A program made the translations under genes and the position numbers. A DNA stretch of 64,000 nucleotides, from NCBI GenBank assembly GCA_964578605.1, contig CAZODO010000011.1, positions 16,544 to 80,543 on the forward strand, read 5' to 3'. This stretch comes from JAXMHN01 sp964578605 (GTDB lineage: Bacteria > Verrucomicrobiota > Verrucomicrobiia > Limisphaerales > SIBE01). Of this stretch, positions 43,817 to 52,164 are shown in pieces. The notes under the pieces are model-generated. The model was not told where the DNA came from. It saw only the letters and a program-made list of their open reading frames with translations, and searched no databases. Positions within the stretch are counted from its first letter, which is position 1. Every line of letters begins with the position of its first letter.

Positions 43817-44530
43817 ATGAATTTCGCGGTGCTGCAATTTCCCGCATCGAATTGCGACCAGGATGCCGTGCACGTGCTTAACAATGTGCTTGGACATCCC
43901 GCGCGGTTGCTTTGGCACAAGGAACGATCGCTTGGGGACGCCGACGCGGTGATTATCCCCGGCGGGTTCAGCTATGGCGATTACCTGCGGACGGGCGCGA
44001 TCGCCCGGTTCAGCCCCATCATGCAGGCCTTGTTCGAGTTCAGCGAGAACGGCGGGTTCGTGCTGGGCATCTGCAACGGGTTCCAGATCCTTTGCGAAGC
44101 CGGCTTGCTTCCAGGGGCCCTGGTCCGCAATCGGTCGCTTCAATTCCGGTGCGAGCATGTCTTTCTGAAAACCTTGACCGCCGACTCGCCGTTTACGAAT
44201 CGGATTCCTCCCGACAAGCTCTTGCGGGTGCCGATCGCGCACGGGGAAGGATGCTACTTTGCGGACCAGGGAACGCTCGCGCGCCTCAAGACGAACAACC
44301 AGATCCTGTGGCAGTACGTGAATCAGCGGGGCGAAGCGACCGAGATCGCGAACCCCAACGGTTCGCTGTGGAATATCGCCGGGGTTTGCAGCGAACGCCG
44401 CAACGTGGCGGGCTTGATGCCCCATCCGGAGCGCGCTAGCGAGGCGATCCTGGGCTGCGCCGATGGCCGTCTGATTTTCGAGAGCCTGATCCATAGCTGG
44501 CAAAGCCGGGCGGCGCCAAAGGCGGCGTAA
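43817..44530 (+). CDS. purQ: Phosphoribosylformylglycinamidine synthase glutaminase subunit PurQ
   Basis: This 237-residue class I glutamine amidotransferase supplies ammonia to PurL. MNFAVLQFPASNCDQDAV is the family N-terminus; VIIPGGFSYGDYLRTGAIA, the nucleophile Cys86 in VLGICNGFQIL, VPIAHGEGCYF, and GLMPHPERA with the catalytic His/Glu pair are all present. The ATG at 43817 is chosen over upstream in-frame starts (43655, 43754), which would translate into the repeat element and match nothing in the family. The purL start lies 14 bp downstream. The gene is intact. Confidence 0.95.
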   Translation: MNFAVLQFPASNCDQDAVHVLNNVLGHPARLLWHKERSLGDADAVIIPGGFSYGDYLRTGAIARFSPIMQALFEFSENGGFVLGICNGFQILCEAGLLPGALVRNRSLQFRCEHVFLKTLTADSPFTNRIPPDKLLRVPIAHGEGCYFADQGTLARLKTNNQILWQYVNQRGEATEIANPNGSLWNIAGVCSERRNVAGLMPHPERASEAILGCADGRLIFESLIHSWQSRAAPKAA

Positions 44531-44543
44531 CCAAGGGGGCAGG

Positions 44544-47012
44544 ATGCATACCATGACCGACCCAGCGATCACACCCGAACTCGTCAAGCAGCATAATCTC
44601 ACCGCGGGGGAGTATGAGCAGATCAAGGCGCTGCTTGGCCGGGAGCCGAGCTATACGGAGCTGGGGATCTTTTCCGTGATGTGGAGCGAGCATTGTTCCT
44701 ATAAGAACACGCGTCCGCTCTTGAAGACGTTCCCGACAAAGGCAACGAAGATCCTCGTTGGCGCCGGCGAAGAGAACGCGGGGATTGTCGACATTGGCGA
44801 TGGCCTGGCCATTGCGTTCAAGATCGAGTCCCACAATCATCCCAGCGCGGTGGAACCTTTCCAAGGCGCCGCAACCGGCGTAGGCGGCATCATCCGGGAC
44901 ATCTTCACCATGGGGGCGCGGCCGGTGGCTTCGCTCAATTCCTTGCGGTTTGGTCCGATCACAGCAGACCGTTCTCCTCGATCCGGCCCTCTCCCTTCAC
45001 CCCACGAGGGAGGGGCAGGAGTTGGCATCTCGCGTGCATCAAGTGCAGACAGTCTCCCTCTCCCTCGGGGAGAGGGCCGGGTCGAGGGAGGGATGGCGAG
45101 GAACCGGCGGCTTTTCAGCGGGGTGGTCGCTGGAATTGCGCATTACGGCAATTGCTTTGGCATCCCGACGGTGGCCGGGGAGGTTTACTTTGACGAATGC
45201 TACGAGGGGAACCCGCTCGTCAACGCCTTCTGCCTGGGGGTCCTGAGGCATTCGCAAATCGCCCGAGGGGCGGCCAAAGGGGTTGGCAACCCGGTGTTCT
45301 ATGTCGGGCCGCCGACCGGCCGGGATGGTTTGGCGGGGGCGGCCTTCGCTTCGCAGGATCTCACCGAGGAATCCGCCGAACAGCAACGCGGGGCGGTGCA
45401 GGTGGGGGATCCCTTCATGGAGAAACTGGTGTGCGAGGCCTGCCTGGAACTGCTGGCCACGGGCGCCGTGGCGGGCATCCAGGACATGGGCGCCGCCGGC
45501 TTGACCTGTTCCACCTGCGAAACGGCGGCACGCGCCGGAACGGGCATCGAGATCGAATTGAACAAGGTCCCGCAGCGGGCGCCGAACATGACGCCCTACG
45601 AGATTATGCTCAGCGAATCGCAGGAGCGAATGCTGATCATCGTGCAGGCCGGGCGGGAGCAGGAAGTGCAGCGGATTTTTGACAAATGGGATTTGCCGTG
45701 GGCCCAGATCGGGGTTGTGACAGATACGGGGCGGATGGTGGTCAGGAACCACGGGCAGATCGTGGCGGATTTGCCGGCCAGCAAACTTGCCAATGACGCT
45801 CCGGTCTATCATCGCGAAGCGCGGGAACCCGGGTACATCGCCGCCGTCCGGGCCTTTGCGCTGGACGCGTTTCCGGACACTGCCAATCCCGTCGATGATC
45901 TAGGGCTTCTGCTGGTTTGGCCGACGATCGCTTCGAAGAACTGGGTTTACCGCCAGTACGATCACATGGTCCGCGATGGCACCGCCGTATGCCCAGGCTC
46001 GGACGCCGCGGTGCTGCGGATCAAGCGCGATTCGCTCCCGGTGACTCCGGAGGAACTCCAAGGCGAGGACCGGCCGGTTGAAGCGCCGGCCCGGGACAAG
46101 TTTATCGCCCTGACCGTCGATGGCAACGCCACATACGTCTACCTCGATCCTTATGTCGGCGGGAAAATCGCGGTCGCGGAGGCGGCGCGGAACCTTGCGT
46201 GCACCGGCGCCGTCCCGCTCGGCGTGACGGACAACCTCAATTTCGGCAACCCTCATAACCCGGAGATATTCTGGCAATTGAAAGAATCCGTGCGCGGCAT
46301 GGCGGAGGCTTGCCGCGTGTTCCACGCGCCCGTCACCGGCGGAAATGTGAGCCTGTACAACCAGAGCCCCGCCGGGCCGATTGACCCGACGCCGACGATC
46401 GCCATGGTTGGGCTGGTGAGCGAGCCCGAACACATCACTACCCAGTGGTTCAAGGACGAAGGCGACGCGATCATTCTCCTGGGCGAAGCGGTGGATCCGG
46501 CGGACCCGCTCCAGGGCCTGGGAGGGTCGGCTTATCTCCAGCGGATCCACGGACTCAAGACGGGAACCCCGCCGCCCTGTGATCTGGAGAAGGAGGCCGA
46601 ACTGCATGGGGCCTTGCGCGCCTTGATCCATACCGGCTCAGTCAAGAGTGCTCACGACTGCAGCGAAGGCGGGCTGGCGGTGGCTTTGGCCGAAGCCTGC
46701 ATTTCACAGCAGGTCGCGCGTGAAACCCCGCGGTTGATCGGCGCCGAGGTCGACCTCGGGACGATGGCCGGCACGCGATTGGACGCACTCCTTTTCGGCG
46801 AGAGCCAGGGACGGGTGGTGATCACCACGGCCCCCCTTGACGCCGTTAAGGTGGTCGAGCGCGCCAAGATCCTCGGGGTCAAAGCCGCGGTGATTGGCAG
46901 GGTCGGCGGCACCCACTTGCGAATCAAGAGGGCGGATGGCGAATTCGCCTGGGAACTCACGCCGTTGCACGATCTTTGGTGGAATTCCATCGCCCGCGCC
47001 ATGAAAGAGTAG
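44544..47012 (+). CDS. purL: Phosphoribosylformylglycinamidine synthase PurL (small type) with repeat-encoded insertion
   Basis: This is an 822-residue synthetase subunit of the PurSQL complex. ATP and substrate motifs: FSVMWSEHCSYKNTRP, ESHNHPSAVEPFQGAATGVGG, GNCFGIPTVAGEV, GGAFASQ-like block GAAFASQDLTEES, IQDMGAAGLTCSTCE, NLNFGNPHNPEIFWQL, CSEGGLAVALAEAC. Small-type PurL is normally about 730-770 residues. The excess is explained by residues of about 143-184, a Pro/Gly/Arg-rich stretch inserted between SLRFGPITA and ARNRRLFSGVVAG and encoded by the palindromic element at 44975-45089. The reading frame is kept. The ATG at 44553 (MTDPAITPEL) has better ribosome-site spacing than 44544 and may be the true start. 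Confidence 0.93.
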   Translation: MHTMTDPAITPELVKQHNLTAGEYEQIKALLGREPSYTELGIFSVMWSEHCSYKNTRPLLKTFPTKATKILVGAGEENAGIVDIGDGLAIAFKIESHNHPSAVEPFQGAATGVGGIIRDIFTMGARPVASLNSLRFGPITADRSPRSGPLPSPHEGGAGVGISRASSADSLPLPRGEGRVEGGMARNRRLFSGVVAGIAHYGNCFGIPTVAGEVYFDECYEGNPLVNAFCLGVLRHSQIARGAAKGVGNPVFYVGPPTGRDGLAGAAFASQDLTEESAEQQRGAVQVGDPFMEKLVCEACLELLATGAVAGIQDMGAAGLTCSTCETAARAGTGIEIELNKVPQRAPNMTPYEIMLSESQERMLIIVQAGREQEVQRIFDKWDLPWAQIGVVTDTGRMVVRNHGQIVADLPASKLANDAPVYHREAREPGYIAAVRAFALDAFPDTANPVDDLGLLLVWPTIASKNWVYRQYDHMVRDGTAVCPGSDAAVLRIKRDSLPVTPEELQGEDRPVEAPARDKFIALTVDGNATYVYLDPYVGGKIAVAEAARNLACTGAVPLGVTDNLNFGNPHNPEIFWQLKESVRGMAEACRVFHAPVTGGNVSLYNQSPAGPIDPTPTIAMVGLVSEPEHITTQWFKDEGDAIILLGEAVDPADPLQGLGGSAYLQRIHGLKTGTPPPCDLEKEAELHGALRALIHTGSVKSAHDCSEGGLAVALAEACISQQVARETPRLIGAEVDLGTMAGTRLDALLFGESQGRVVITTAPLDAVKVVERAKILGVKAAVIGRVGGTHLRIKRADGEFAWELTPLHDLWWNSIARAMKE
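44975..45089. repeat. Palindromic element inserted in frame in purL
   Basis: The left arm at 44975-44995 (tcctcgatccggccctctccc region) and the right arm at 45068-45089 are near-perfect inverted repeats of about 21 bp. Inner sequence contains further complementary GAGGGAGG/CCTCCCTC-type segments (near 45005 and 45055). The type, with CCCTCTCCC...GGGAGAGGG arms, is like dispersed hairpin repeats seen between genes in many bacteria. Here it is inside a coding region. Confidence 0.88.
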
Positions 47013-47073
47013 GTCATGGGGCGTCTTGACCGGCATCGGGTTGACCCGTAGCTTCTCCGGCGCGTGGCAAAGC

Positions 47074-48534
47074 ATGCGGCACTACCCCAAACATTATTGC
47101 GGCGTCTTCGGCATTTTCGGTCACCCGAATGCCGCGGAACTGACGTACTACGGCCTTTACGCCCTGCAACACCGGGGGCAGGAGAGCGCGGGGATCGTGG
47201 CCTGCGATGAAGGGCAATTCCGAGTGCACCGCGGGATGGGGCTCGTCCCGCAAGTGTTCGATGGCGAGGTCCTTCGGCGATTGACAGGCTCGATGGCCGT
47301 GGGCCATACCCGCTACTCCACAACGGGCTCTTCCCACCTGCGTAATGCCCAGCCGTTGACAGGCGATTGCCAGCTGGGCCAGATCGCCATCGCCCACAAC
47401 GGCAATCTGACCAACGCGATGCTCCTCCGGGAGGAACTCGAACGGCGCGGCGCCATGTTCCAAACCACGGTGGACAGCGAGATCATTCTGCACCTGCTCG
47501 CGCAGCCGACGTTAGGCAAAGCCGAGAACAACCTGGTGCAAACCATGCGCCGGCTCGAGGGAGCCTATTCGCTCGTTGTCATGAGCGAGCACGAACTGGT
47601 CGCGGTGCGTGACCCCTATGGCTTTCGGCCGTTGTCGATCGGAAGAGTCGGAGACGCCTGGGTCCTGGCGAGCGAGACCTGTGCTTTCGACCTGATCCAC
47701 GCCGAGTTCGTTCGTGATGTCCAGCCGGGGGAGATCGTCATTGTCGACAAGAACGGGCTGCGGAGTATCCAGGCGTTCCCGGAACAAGAGCGGAGGGCCT
47801 TCTGCATCTTCGAATACATCTATTTCGCCCGGCCGGATAGCAACCTCGCGAACCGCAACGTTTACCAGGTCCGCGTCGAAATGGGCCGGCAGCTCGCCCG
47901 GGAAAACCCGATTGACGCGGATGTTGTCGTGCCGGTGCCGGACAGCGGCAACTGCGCCGCCCTGGGCTATGCGCTCGAATCAGGCATCGAGTACCAAATG
48001 GCTTTCGTGCGAAACCATTACGTGGGGCGCAGCTTCCTCCAACCGTCGCAGCTCATTCGCGATTTCAACGTGCGGGTCAAGCTCAACCTCATCCCGGAGT
48101 TGGTCCGGGACAAGCGGGTGATCGTCATCGACGATTCCATCGTACGCGGAACAACCTGCCGGGCCCGGGTGGGCCAGCTGAAGGAAGCCGGCGCCCGCGA
48201 GGTGCACGTGATGGTGAGTTGTCCGCCGCACATGAACCCGTGCGTGTATGGCATCGACTTCCCCGACCGCAATAAGCTGATGGCGGCCAACAGCAGCCTG
48301 GAAGAGATCCGTCGCTACCTGAGCGTCGGCTCACTCCATTACCTCTCCTGGAAAGGATTGGTTCGCGCTACGGGGCTGCCGAAGGAGGCCTTCTGTATGG
48401 CCTGTTTTGACGGCGATTACCCGGTGCCCTATGACCAGAAGGTCGAAAAGGGCATCATGGAACGCCGCCGCGCGCGCGTGGAGAGCCTGGGCGAGGCTCT
48501 GGCGAAAGAGGCCCTCCAGCAGAAGCTCCTCTGA
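47074..48534 (+). CDS. purF: Amidophosphoribosyltransferase (first step of purine synthesis)
   Basis: This 486-residue enzyme forms phosphoribosylamine from PRPP and glutamine. After a short propeptide, Cys9 in HYCGVFGIFGH is the N-terminal nucleophile. Other conserved blocks: YYGLYALQHRGQESAGI, GHTRYSTTGSS, HNGNLTNA, VRDPYGFRPLSIG, FEYIYFARPDS, VVVPVPDSGNCAALGYA, and the PRPP loop VIVIDDSIVRGTTCRA. The ATG at 47074 is selected so that the propeptide is short; a TTG at 47026 would add 16 residues. The C-terminal cysteines (FCMACFDGDYP) resemble those that bind an iron-sulfur cluster in the Bacillus-type enzyme. It follows purL by 61 bp. Confidence 0.95.
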   Translation: MRHYPKHYCGVFGIFGHPNAAELTYYGLYALQHRGQESAGIVACDEGQFRVHRGMGLVPQVFDGEVLRRLTGSMAVGHTRYSTTGSSHLRNAQPLTGDCQLGQIAIAHNGNLTNAMLLREELERRGAMFQTTVDSEIILHLLAQPTLGKAENNLVQTMRRLEGAYSLVVMSEHELVAVRDPYGFRPLSIGRVGDAWVLASETCAFDLIHAEFVRDVQPGEIVIVDKNGLRSIQAFPEQERRAFCIFEYIYFARPDSNLANRNVYQVRVEMGRQLARENPIDADVVVPVPDSGNCAALGYALESGIEYQMAFVRNHYVGRSFLQPSQLIRDFNVRVKLNLIPELVRDKRVIVIDDSIVRGTTCRARVGQLKEAGAREVHVMVSCPPHMNPCVYGIDFPDRNKLMAANSSLEEIRRYLSVGSLHYLSWKGLVRATGLPKEAFCMACFDGDYPVPYDQKVEKGIMERRRARVESLGEALAKEALQQKLL

Positions 48535-48559
48535 CATTCGAGCCCGGGCCACTGACTTT

Positions 48560-49129
48560 ATGAACCCTGTTCCACCGTTGCCAACCCCGCTCCGTCCGGA
48601 CGCGCCGGACTCTCCCAAGTTCTTTGAGGTGTTGCGGACCCGCCGGTCTGTTCGCGCTTTCAGAAGCCAGGCGGTTGACGAAGCGCTGCTCCAGCAGATT
48701 CTGGCTGCCGCCAATAGCGCCCCGTCCGCCGGGAACCTTCAAGGCTATGAGATTGTCGTGGCCCGGGACGCTTCGAAGCGGGAAGCGCTCGTGGCAGCCT
48801 GCTACAATCAGAAGTTCATCGCTCAAGCTCCCGTCGTGTTGGTCTTCTGCGCAAACGCCCAGCGTTCGGAAGCCAAGTACGGCAAGGAAGGTGGCGAGTT
48901 CTTCTCGTTGCAGGACGCGACCATCGCTTGTGCTTACGCCGAGCTTGCGATTGCCGCCCTCGGATTGGCCACGGTGTGGATTGGGGCAATCGAGGTCGCA
49001 GCCCTGCGGAGGATCGTCGGTCTTCCTGACCAATGGAAGCCGGTGGCTCTCCTGCCGGTGGGATACCGCGCCGAGAACCCGCCGGCCACGCCCCGGCGGC
49101 CCTTGACGGAGCTGGTCCACGAAAGGTAA
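48560..49129 (+). CDS. Nitroreductase-family flavoprotein
   Basis: This 189-residue FMN-dependent oxidoreductase-like protein contains FFEVLRTRRSVRAFRSQAVDE (the Arg-Arg-Ser-x-Arg FMN phosphate motif), ILAAANSAPSAGNLQGYEIVVA, IAQAPVVLVFCAN, GGEFFSLQDATIACAYAELAIAALGL (quoted in part), WIGAIE and LPVGYRAENP. Length and order are standard. Its substrate cannot be read from sequence; relatives reduce nitro groups, quinones or flavins. The ATG at 48560 starts 25 bp after the purF stop, so it may ride on the purine transcript. An upstream in-frame start would lie inside purF. Confidence 0.9.
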   Translation: MNPVPPLPTPLRPDAPDSPKFFEVLRTRRSVRAFRSQAVDEALLQQILAAANSAPSAGNLQGYEIVVARDASKREALVAACYNQKFIAQAPVVLVFCANAQRSEAKYGKEGGEFFSLQDATIACAYAELAIAALGLATVWIGAIEVAALRRIVGLPDQWKPVALLPVGYRAENPPATPRRPLTELVHER

Positions 49130-49260
49130 CGCCGCGGCGCAGTTGGCTGGGCTTCAAGGAAGAACGCGGGTTGGAATGGACCGAGTTGCCGCTAACCGGC
49201 ATTGGCAACGGCCACCGCTGCTAAGGTTTTCCCCCAGAGCTAAAACGTCATTTCCACGGA

Positions 49261-49342
49261 TTGAAGCAGCTTGAAACGGCTGTAACTTGCTGAAATGAGG
49301 GAGAAAGCCTATTTTAAAGCAGCCGTTCCCAGCAGCAGCTTC
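49261..49342. repeat. Possible degenerate 11-mer inverted array
   Basis: TTGAAGCAGCT, TGAAACGGCTG, TAACTTGCTGA follow each other in 11-bp steps (49261-49293). CAGCCGTT...CAGCTTC at 49320-49342 is partly their reverse complement, with an insertion. It resembles the clear arrays of the window but is too diverged to be certain. Confidence 0.35.
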
Positions 49343-49425
49343 GGACATGTTTTTCCGGAACCGATGCTCGCTCGAGACGGGAATTGAGGGCCGAAGCCCA
49401 GCAAGGTGAAACGAACCCTCGAACC

Positions 49426-49431
49426 AAAGGA
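49426..49431 (+). promoter_or_regulatory. Ribosome-binding site deciding the KGG-motif gene start
   Basis: AAAGGA lies seven bases before the ATG at 49439. It favours that start over the in-frame GTG at 49406, which has only AAGG directly adjacent. Confidence 0.65.
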
Positions 49432-49438
49432 CCGTAAT

Positions 49439-49936
49439 ATGGCAAGACAGATTCAGACCTATTCAAGCGACAGTGGACAGGTCCCCTTCGCGATCAGTGA
49501 ACCTGGAAGCGCGTTGAGCGAAAATCGCTACGCGGGCAGCTATGATGAGCCCGGTTCCTCCTTCGGCATCGAAGCCAAGGAGCCCGATCGTCAAACTGCC
49601 TCCCGCCGGGGAACCCGCAGCAGCCGTGGCCGGGGCCGGATGAATTCGGATGAGAGTGAAGAGCCCCGCAGTAGCGGAAGCCGGCGGAGCAGTGCCCGGG
49701 GCGGCACCCAGGCACGACGCGCTGCCGAAAGAGGAACCGCCGCACAGCGTGCTTCGGGGCCCGAGACCAAGGGCCGCAAGAAGAGCCGCCGCGGATTCGC
49801 GGCCATGAGCCCCGAGCAGCAGCGTGAGATCGCGCGCAAGGGCGGCTTGACCGTGAGTCGGAACCGCAGGCACATGGCGGAGATCGGCCGAGTTGGTGGT
49901 GAGCACAGCCATGGCGGACGGCGCGGGCGGCGTTAG
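49439..49936 (+). CDS. KGG-motif stress-type protein with Arg/Ser-rich middle
   Basis: This is a 165-residue, very basic protein. The N-terminal 50 residues are polar (MARQIQTYSSDSGQVPFAIS), the middle is Arg/Ser/Gly-rich with RGRGRM-like stretches (SRRGTRSSRGRGRM; RSSGSRRSSARGGTQ), and the C-terminus has the KGG repeat pattern GFAAMSPEQQREIARKGGLTV ... HMAEIGRVGGEHSH (first block quoted in part), as in YciG-type proteins of stress responses. The low-complexity middle suggests an intrinsically disordered, nucleic-acid-binding protein (inference). It stands alone between a nitroreductase gene and a convergent gene pair. Confidence 0.8.
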   Translation: MARQIQTYSSDSGQVPFAISEPGSALSENRYAGSYDEPGSSFGIEAKEPDRQTASRRGTRSSRGRGRMNSDESEEPRSSGSRRSSARGGTQARRAAERGTAAQRASGPETKGRKKSRRGFAAMSPEQQREIARKGGLTVSRNRRHMAEIGRVGGEHSHGGRRGRR

Positions 49937-50113
49937 TGCGCCGGCCGGTCGTGCTGTCCTTCGGCGGCTTGAAGGCTGGAAAGCTTCCCTCCAACTTCGG
50001 CACCCCAATTTAGCCCGCTCCCGGCGTTCCCGTTGCTGAGCGCAAGCCGACGCCGTGTCGTTCCCGTGAAGTGTGTCGTCCCGGTGCGGGGCAGTCCGCG
50101 CCGCCAGCGACGT

Positions 50114-50752
50114 CTACTTCTCGGTGGCCTGCGGAATCGGAACAGGCCGACCGCCGATTTTCGCGTCAATGACCGCCGCCAACCGAAGGATGTGCGAAGG
50201 ATCTGCATCGGCTCCGGCTTCGACAACGACGTGAAAAAGGCCGCGCCGGAAGACGAAGTTGTTCCGGACCAACGTTCTTCGCCACCATTCTTCCGTCCAG
50301 AAGAAGTCTTCCCCCACGAAAGGGTGCATCCGCACGACGCGGTTGGGGTTCATTTTCCAGCCCACCCATTCGTTATGAAGCGAGCGGGTATCTTTCCAGC
50401 GCTGGATGTAGACGCGGAACAGCCCGCTGTTCATGACGAGATCGCCGCGGCCGAACAGGACCATGCCACAGCCGGTGCGCGAGTTCGTCAGCATCGCCTG
50501 CCGTTGCATGGACAGCATGACGCTGGTTGCTGCGTCCATCTGGTAGTCGATTTCCGAGGGGGTGCTGCGCGGGTCCACGAGGTACGCTGTCACATTCGTG
50601 GTCCAGCCTGGGCCAAGCTCGCCCAAAGTGGGAACGATGGCGGTCACAGGCTTTTCCACGAGTGGGGCGCGCTCGGCCAGGCACGGCCCCGGCAGCATTG
50701 CTGCAAGCGCCGCCGCGAACACCAGCCTGACTTGCCAACCTCGGGGCTTCAT
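50114..50752 (-). CDS. Small exported protein of unknown function
   Basis: This is a 212-residue protein with a signal peptide (MKPRGWQVRLVFAAALAAML...CLA). The mature part contains LGELGPGWTTNVTAYLVD, SRTGCGMVLFGRGDLVMNSGLFRVYIQRW, EEWWRRTLVRNNFVF and a final basic-to-acidic stretch ending PQATEK. It is rich in Trp and Arg. No family is recognised. The start (50750-50752 on the minus strand) begins the signal peptide; longer frames reaching 51331 lie inside the aminotransferase gene. The gene begins 14 bp after the aminotransferase stop, so the two are probably co-transcribed. Confidence 0.7.
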   Translation of the reverse strand: MKPRGWQVRLVFAAALAAMLPGPCLAERAPLVEKPVTAIVPTLGELGPGWTTNVTAYLVDPRSTPSEIDYQMDAATSVMLSMQRQAMLTNSRTGCGMVLFGRGDLVMNSGLFRVYIQRWKDTRSLHNEWVGWKMNPNRVVRMHPFVGEDFFWTEEWWRRTLVRNNFVFRRGLFHVVVEAGADADPSHILRLAAVIDAKIGGRPVPIPQATEK

Positions 50753-50766
50753 TATGTTTCCATAAG

Positions 50767-51984
50767 CTAACCCGCCATGCGCAACGCCGCGAGGGCGTCC
50801 GCCAAGGCGTGGTACTGCGGAAGCGAGTTGTATAGCTGCGCCGAAATGCGCAACACCCGCTTGGGCGCTGAGGGCCAGGGAACGATGGGCACTTCGATCG
50901 AGAACTCGTCGCGCAAACGGTCCTGGAGCGGATCTGTGTAGAGGGGTGAGGCCGGGGGCGTGGTGTCCGTGGAATCGGGGAGAGGAACGGACGCCAGCGA
51001 CCCGATCAGGTCTTCGGGACATGGCGGCTCGATGCGCAGCCGACTGCAAAGGACATTGCGGGCAAGCCGCGCAAGCTGCCGATTCCGGGCCATGATCGCC
51101 GCCCAGCCGGCGTCTAACAGGCTTCCCATCATCCGTAATGCTTCGGGGACAGACAGCATGGCGGTCGGATCCCACGTGCCCGTCCAGCCGAATTCGATCA
51201 GGAATCTCGATCGGTCTGTCCGGGGTGAATTGGCACCGTGACTGATGATAAGCGGGCGCACAGCCTTCTGGAGATCCCGGCGCACGTAGAGGAACGCAGC
51301 GCCTTTCGGCGCGCAAATCCATTTGTGGCAATTGCCCGTGTAGTAGACCGCCCCGAGTTCGCGAAGGTTCAACGGGATCATCCCGGGCGCGTGGGCTCCA
51401 TCCACGAGGAGTTCGACGCCGCGTTGTCCCAGCTCGTTTGCCAGCTTTGCGATAGGCAGGACCAGTCCGGTCTGGCTGGTGACGTGATCGACAAGCGCCA
51501 ACCGTGTCCGGGCGGTGACGCGGCTTAGAATGGCGTCAACGGCGTCGTCGGCGCTCTTCAAAGGAAAAGGAACCGGCGCCACCACCACCGCGGTTCCCGC
51601 GCGTCCGGCGGCGTAGTGGAGCGCGTTCCGGCACGCATTGTATTCCTGATCCGTTACCAGCAACTCGTCTCCGGGCTTGAATTCCAGCGAGCGCAGCACC
51701 GTGTTGACGCCGGCGGTGGCGTTCGGAACAAATACCAGGTCTGCCTCGTCCGCCCCCACGAACTCCGCGAGAGCTGCCCGCGCATGGTCGAGGAGAATCT
51801 CCAATTCGCGCACGAAGAAATGGACTGGGCGTCGTTCCATCTGGTCGCGCAGCGCCTGTTGATAGGCGAGGACCGGATGCGGGCAGCTGCCGAACGAGCC
51901 GTGATTCAGGAAGATCGTCTCCTTGTCCAACGGCCACAGCGCGAGGTCGGTCGCGGGTCTGTTCAAGTCAAAGAGTGATGTCAT
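50767..51984 (-). CDS. Class V aminotransferase-like PLP enzyme
   Basis: This is a 405-residue PLP-dependent enzyme of the class V family, of the isopenicillin N epimerase / cysteine desulfurase-like subgroup. FLNHGSFGSCPHPVL and VFVPNATAGVNTVLRSL at the N-terminus, LLVTDQEYNACRNALHYAA, LVDGAHAPGMIPLNL with the Asp and His that hold PLP, and YYTGNCHKWICAPKGAAFLY with the Schiff-base Lys (in CHKW) are all present. Reactions of close relatives range from epimerisation to C-S lyase activity, so the substrate is not assigned. The small exported gene follows after 14 bp. Confidence 0.88.
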   Translation of the reverse strand: MTSLFDLNRPATDLALWPLDKETIFLNHGSFGSCPHPVLAYQQALRDQMERRPVHFFVRELEILLDHARAALAEFVGADEADLVFVPNATAGVNTVLRSLEFKPGDELLVTDQEYNACRNALHYAAGRAGTAVVVAPVPFPLKSADDAVDAILSRVTARTRLALVDHVTSQTGLVLPIAKLANELGQRGVELLVDGAHAPGMIPLNLRELGAVYYTGNCHKWICAPKGAAFLYVRRDLQKAVRPLIISHGANSPRTDRSRFLIEFGWTGTWDPTAMLSVPEALRMMGSLLDAGWAAIMARNRQLARLARNVLCSRLRIEPPCPEDLIGSLASVPLPDSTDTTPPASPLYTDPLQDRLRDEFSIEVPIVPWPSAPKRVLRISAQLYNSLPQYHALADALAALRMAG

Positions 51985-52164
51985 GGATAAAGTCCTGCCC
52001 GTTCACGCCTTGTGCTTAGAGGCGATCCTTGCGGGCGGCAAGTCAATTGCCTGGAGAGGCGATGCGACTTCAGTGCGTGGGCGTGTGCCCGGGAAAAGGA
52101 AGTGCCCCTCTCCTGGCGACTGGCGAACGTCAAGGAGAGGGGCGAAGCGTGCCCACGTGCAGAA

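Larger units (their letters stand above)
49130..49438. other. Gene-free spacer (309 bp) with a weak inverted repeat
   Basis: No gene is visible. A degenerate inverted repeat is noted at 49261-49342. The last 20 bp carry a good ribosome-binding site for the KGG-motif gene. No clear sigma-70-type promoter was seen. Confidence 0.6.

Noticed and set aside
50114..51331. 405-codon minus-strand frame overlapping the aminotransferase
   Set aside because: Only its last 212 codons, from a signal peptide at 50752, lie outside the aminotransferase; the rest is out-of-frame reading of that gene.
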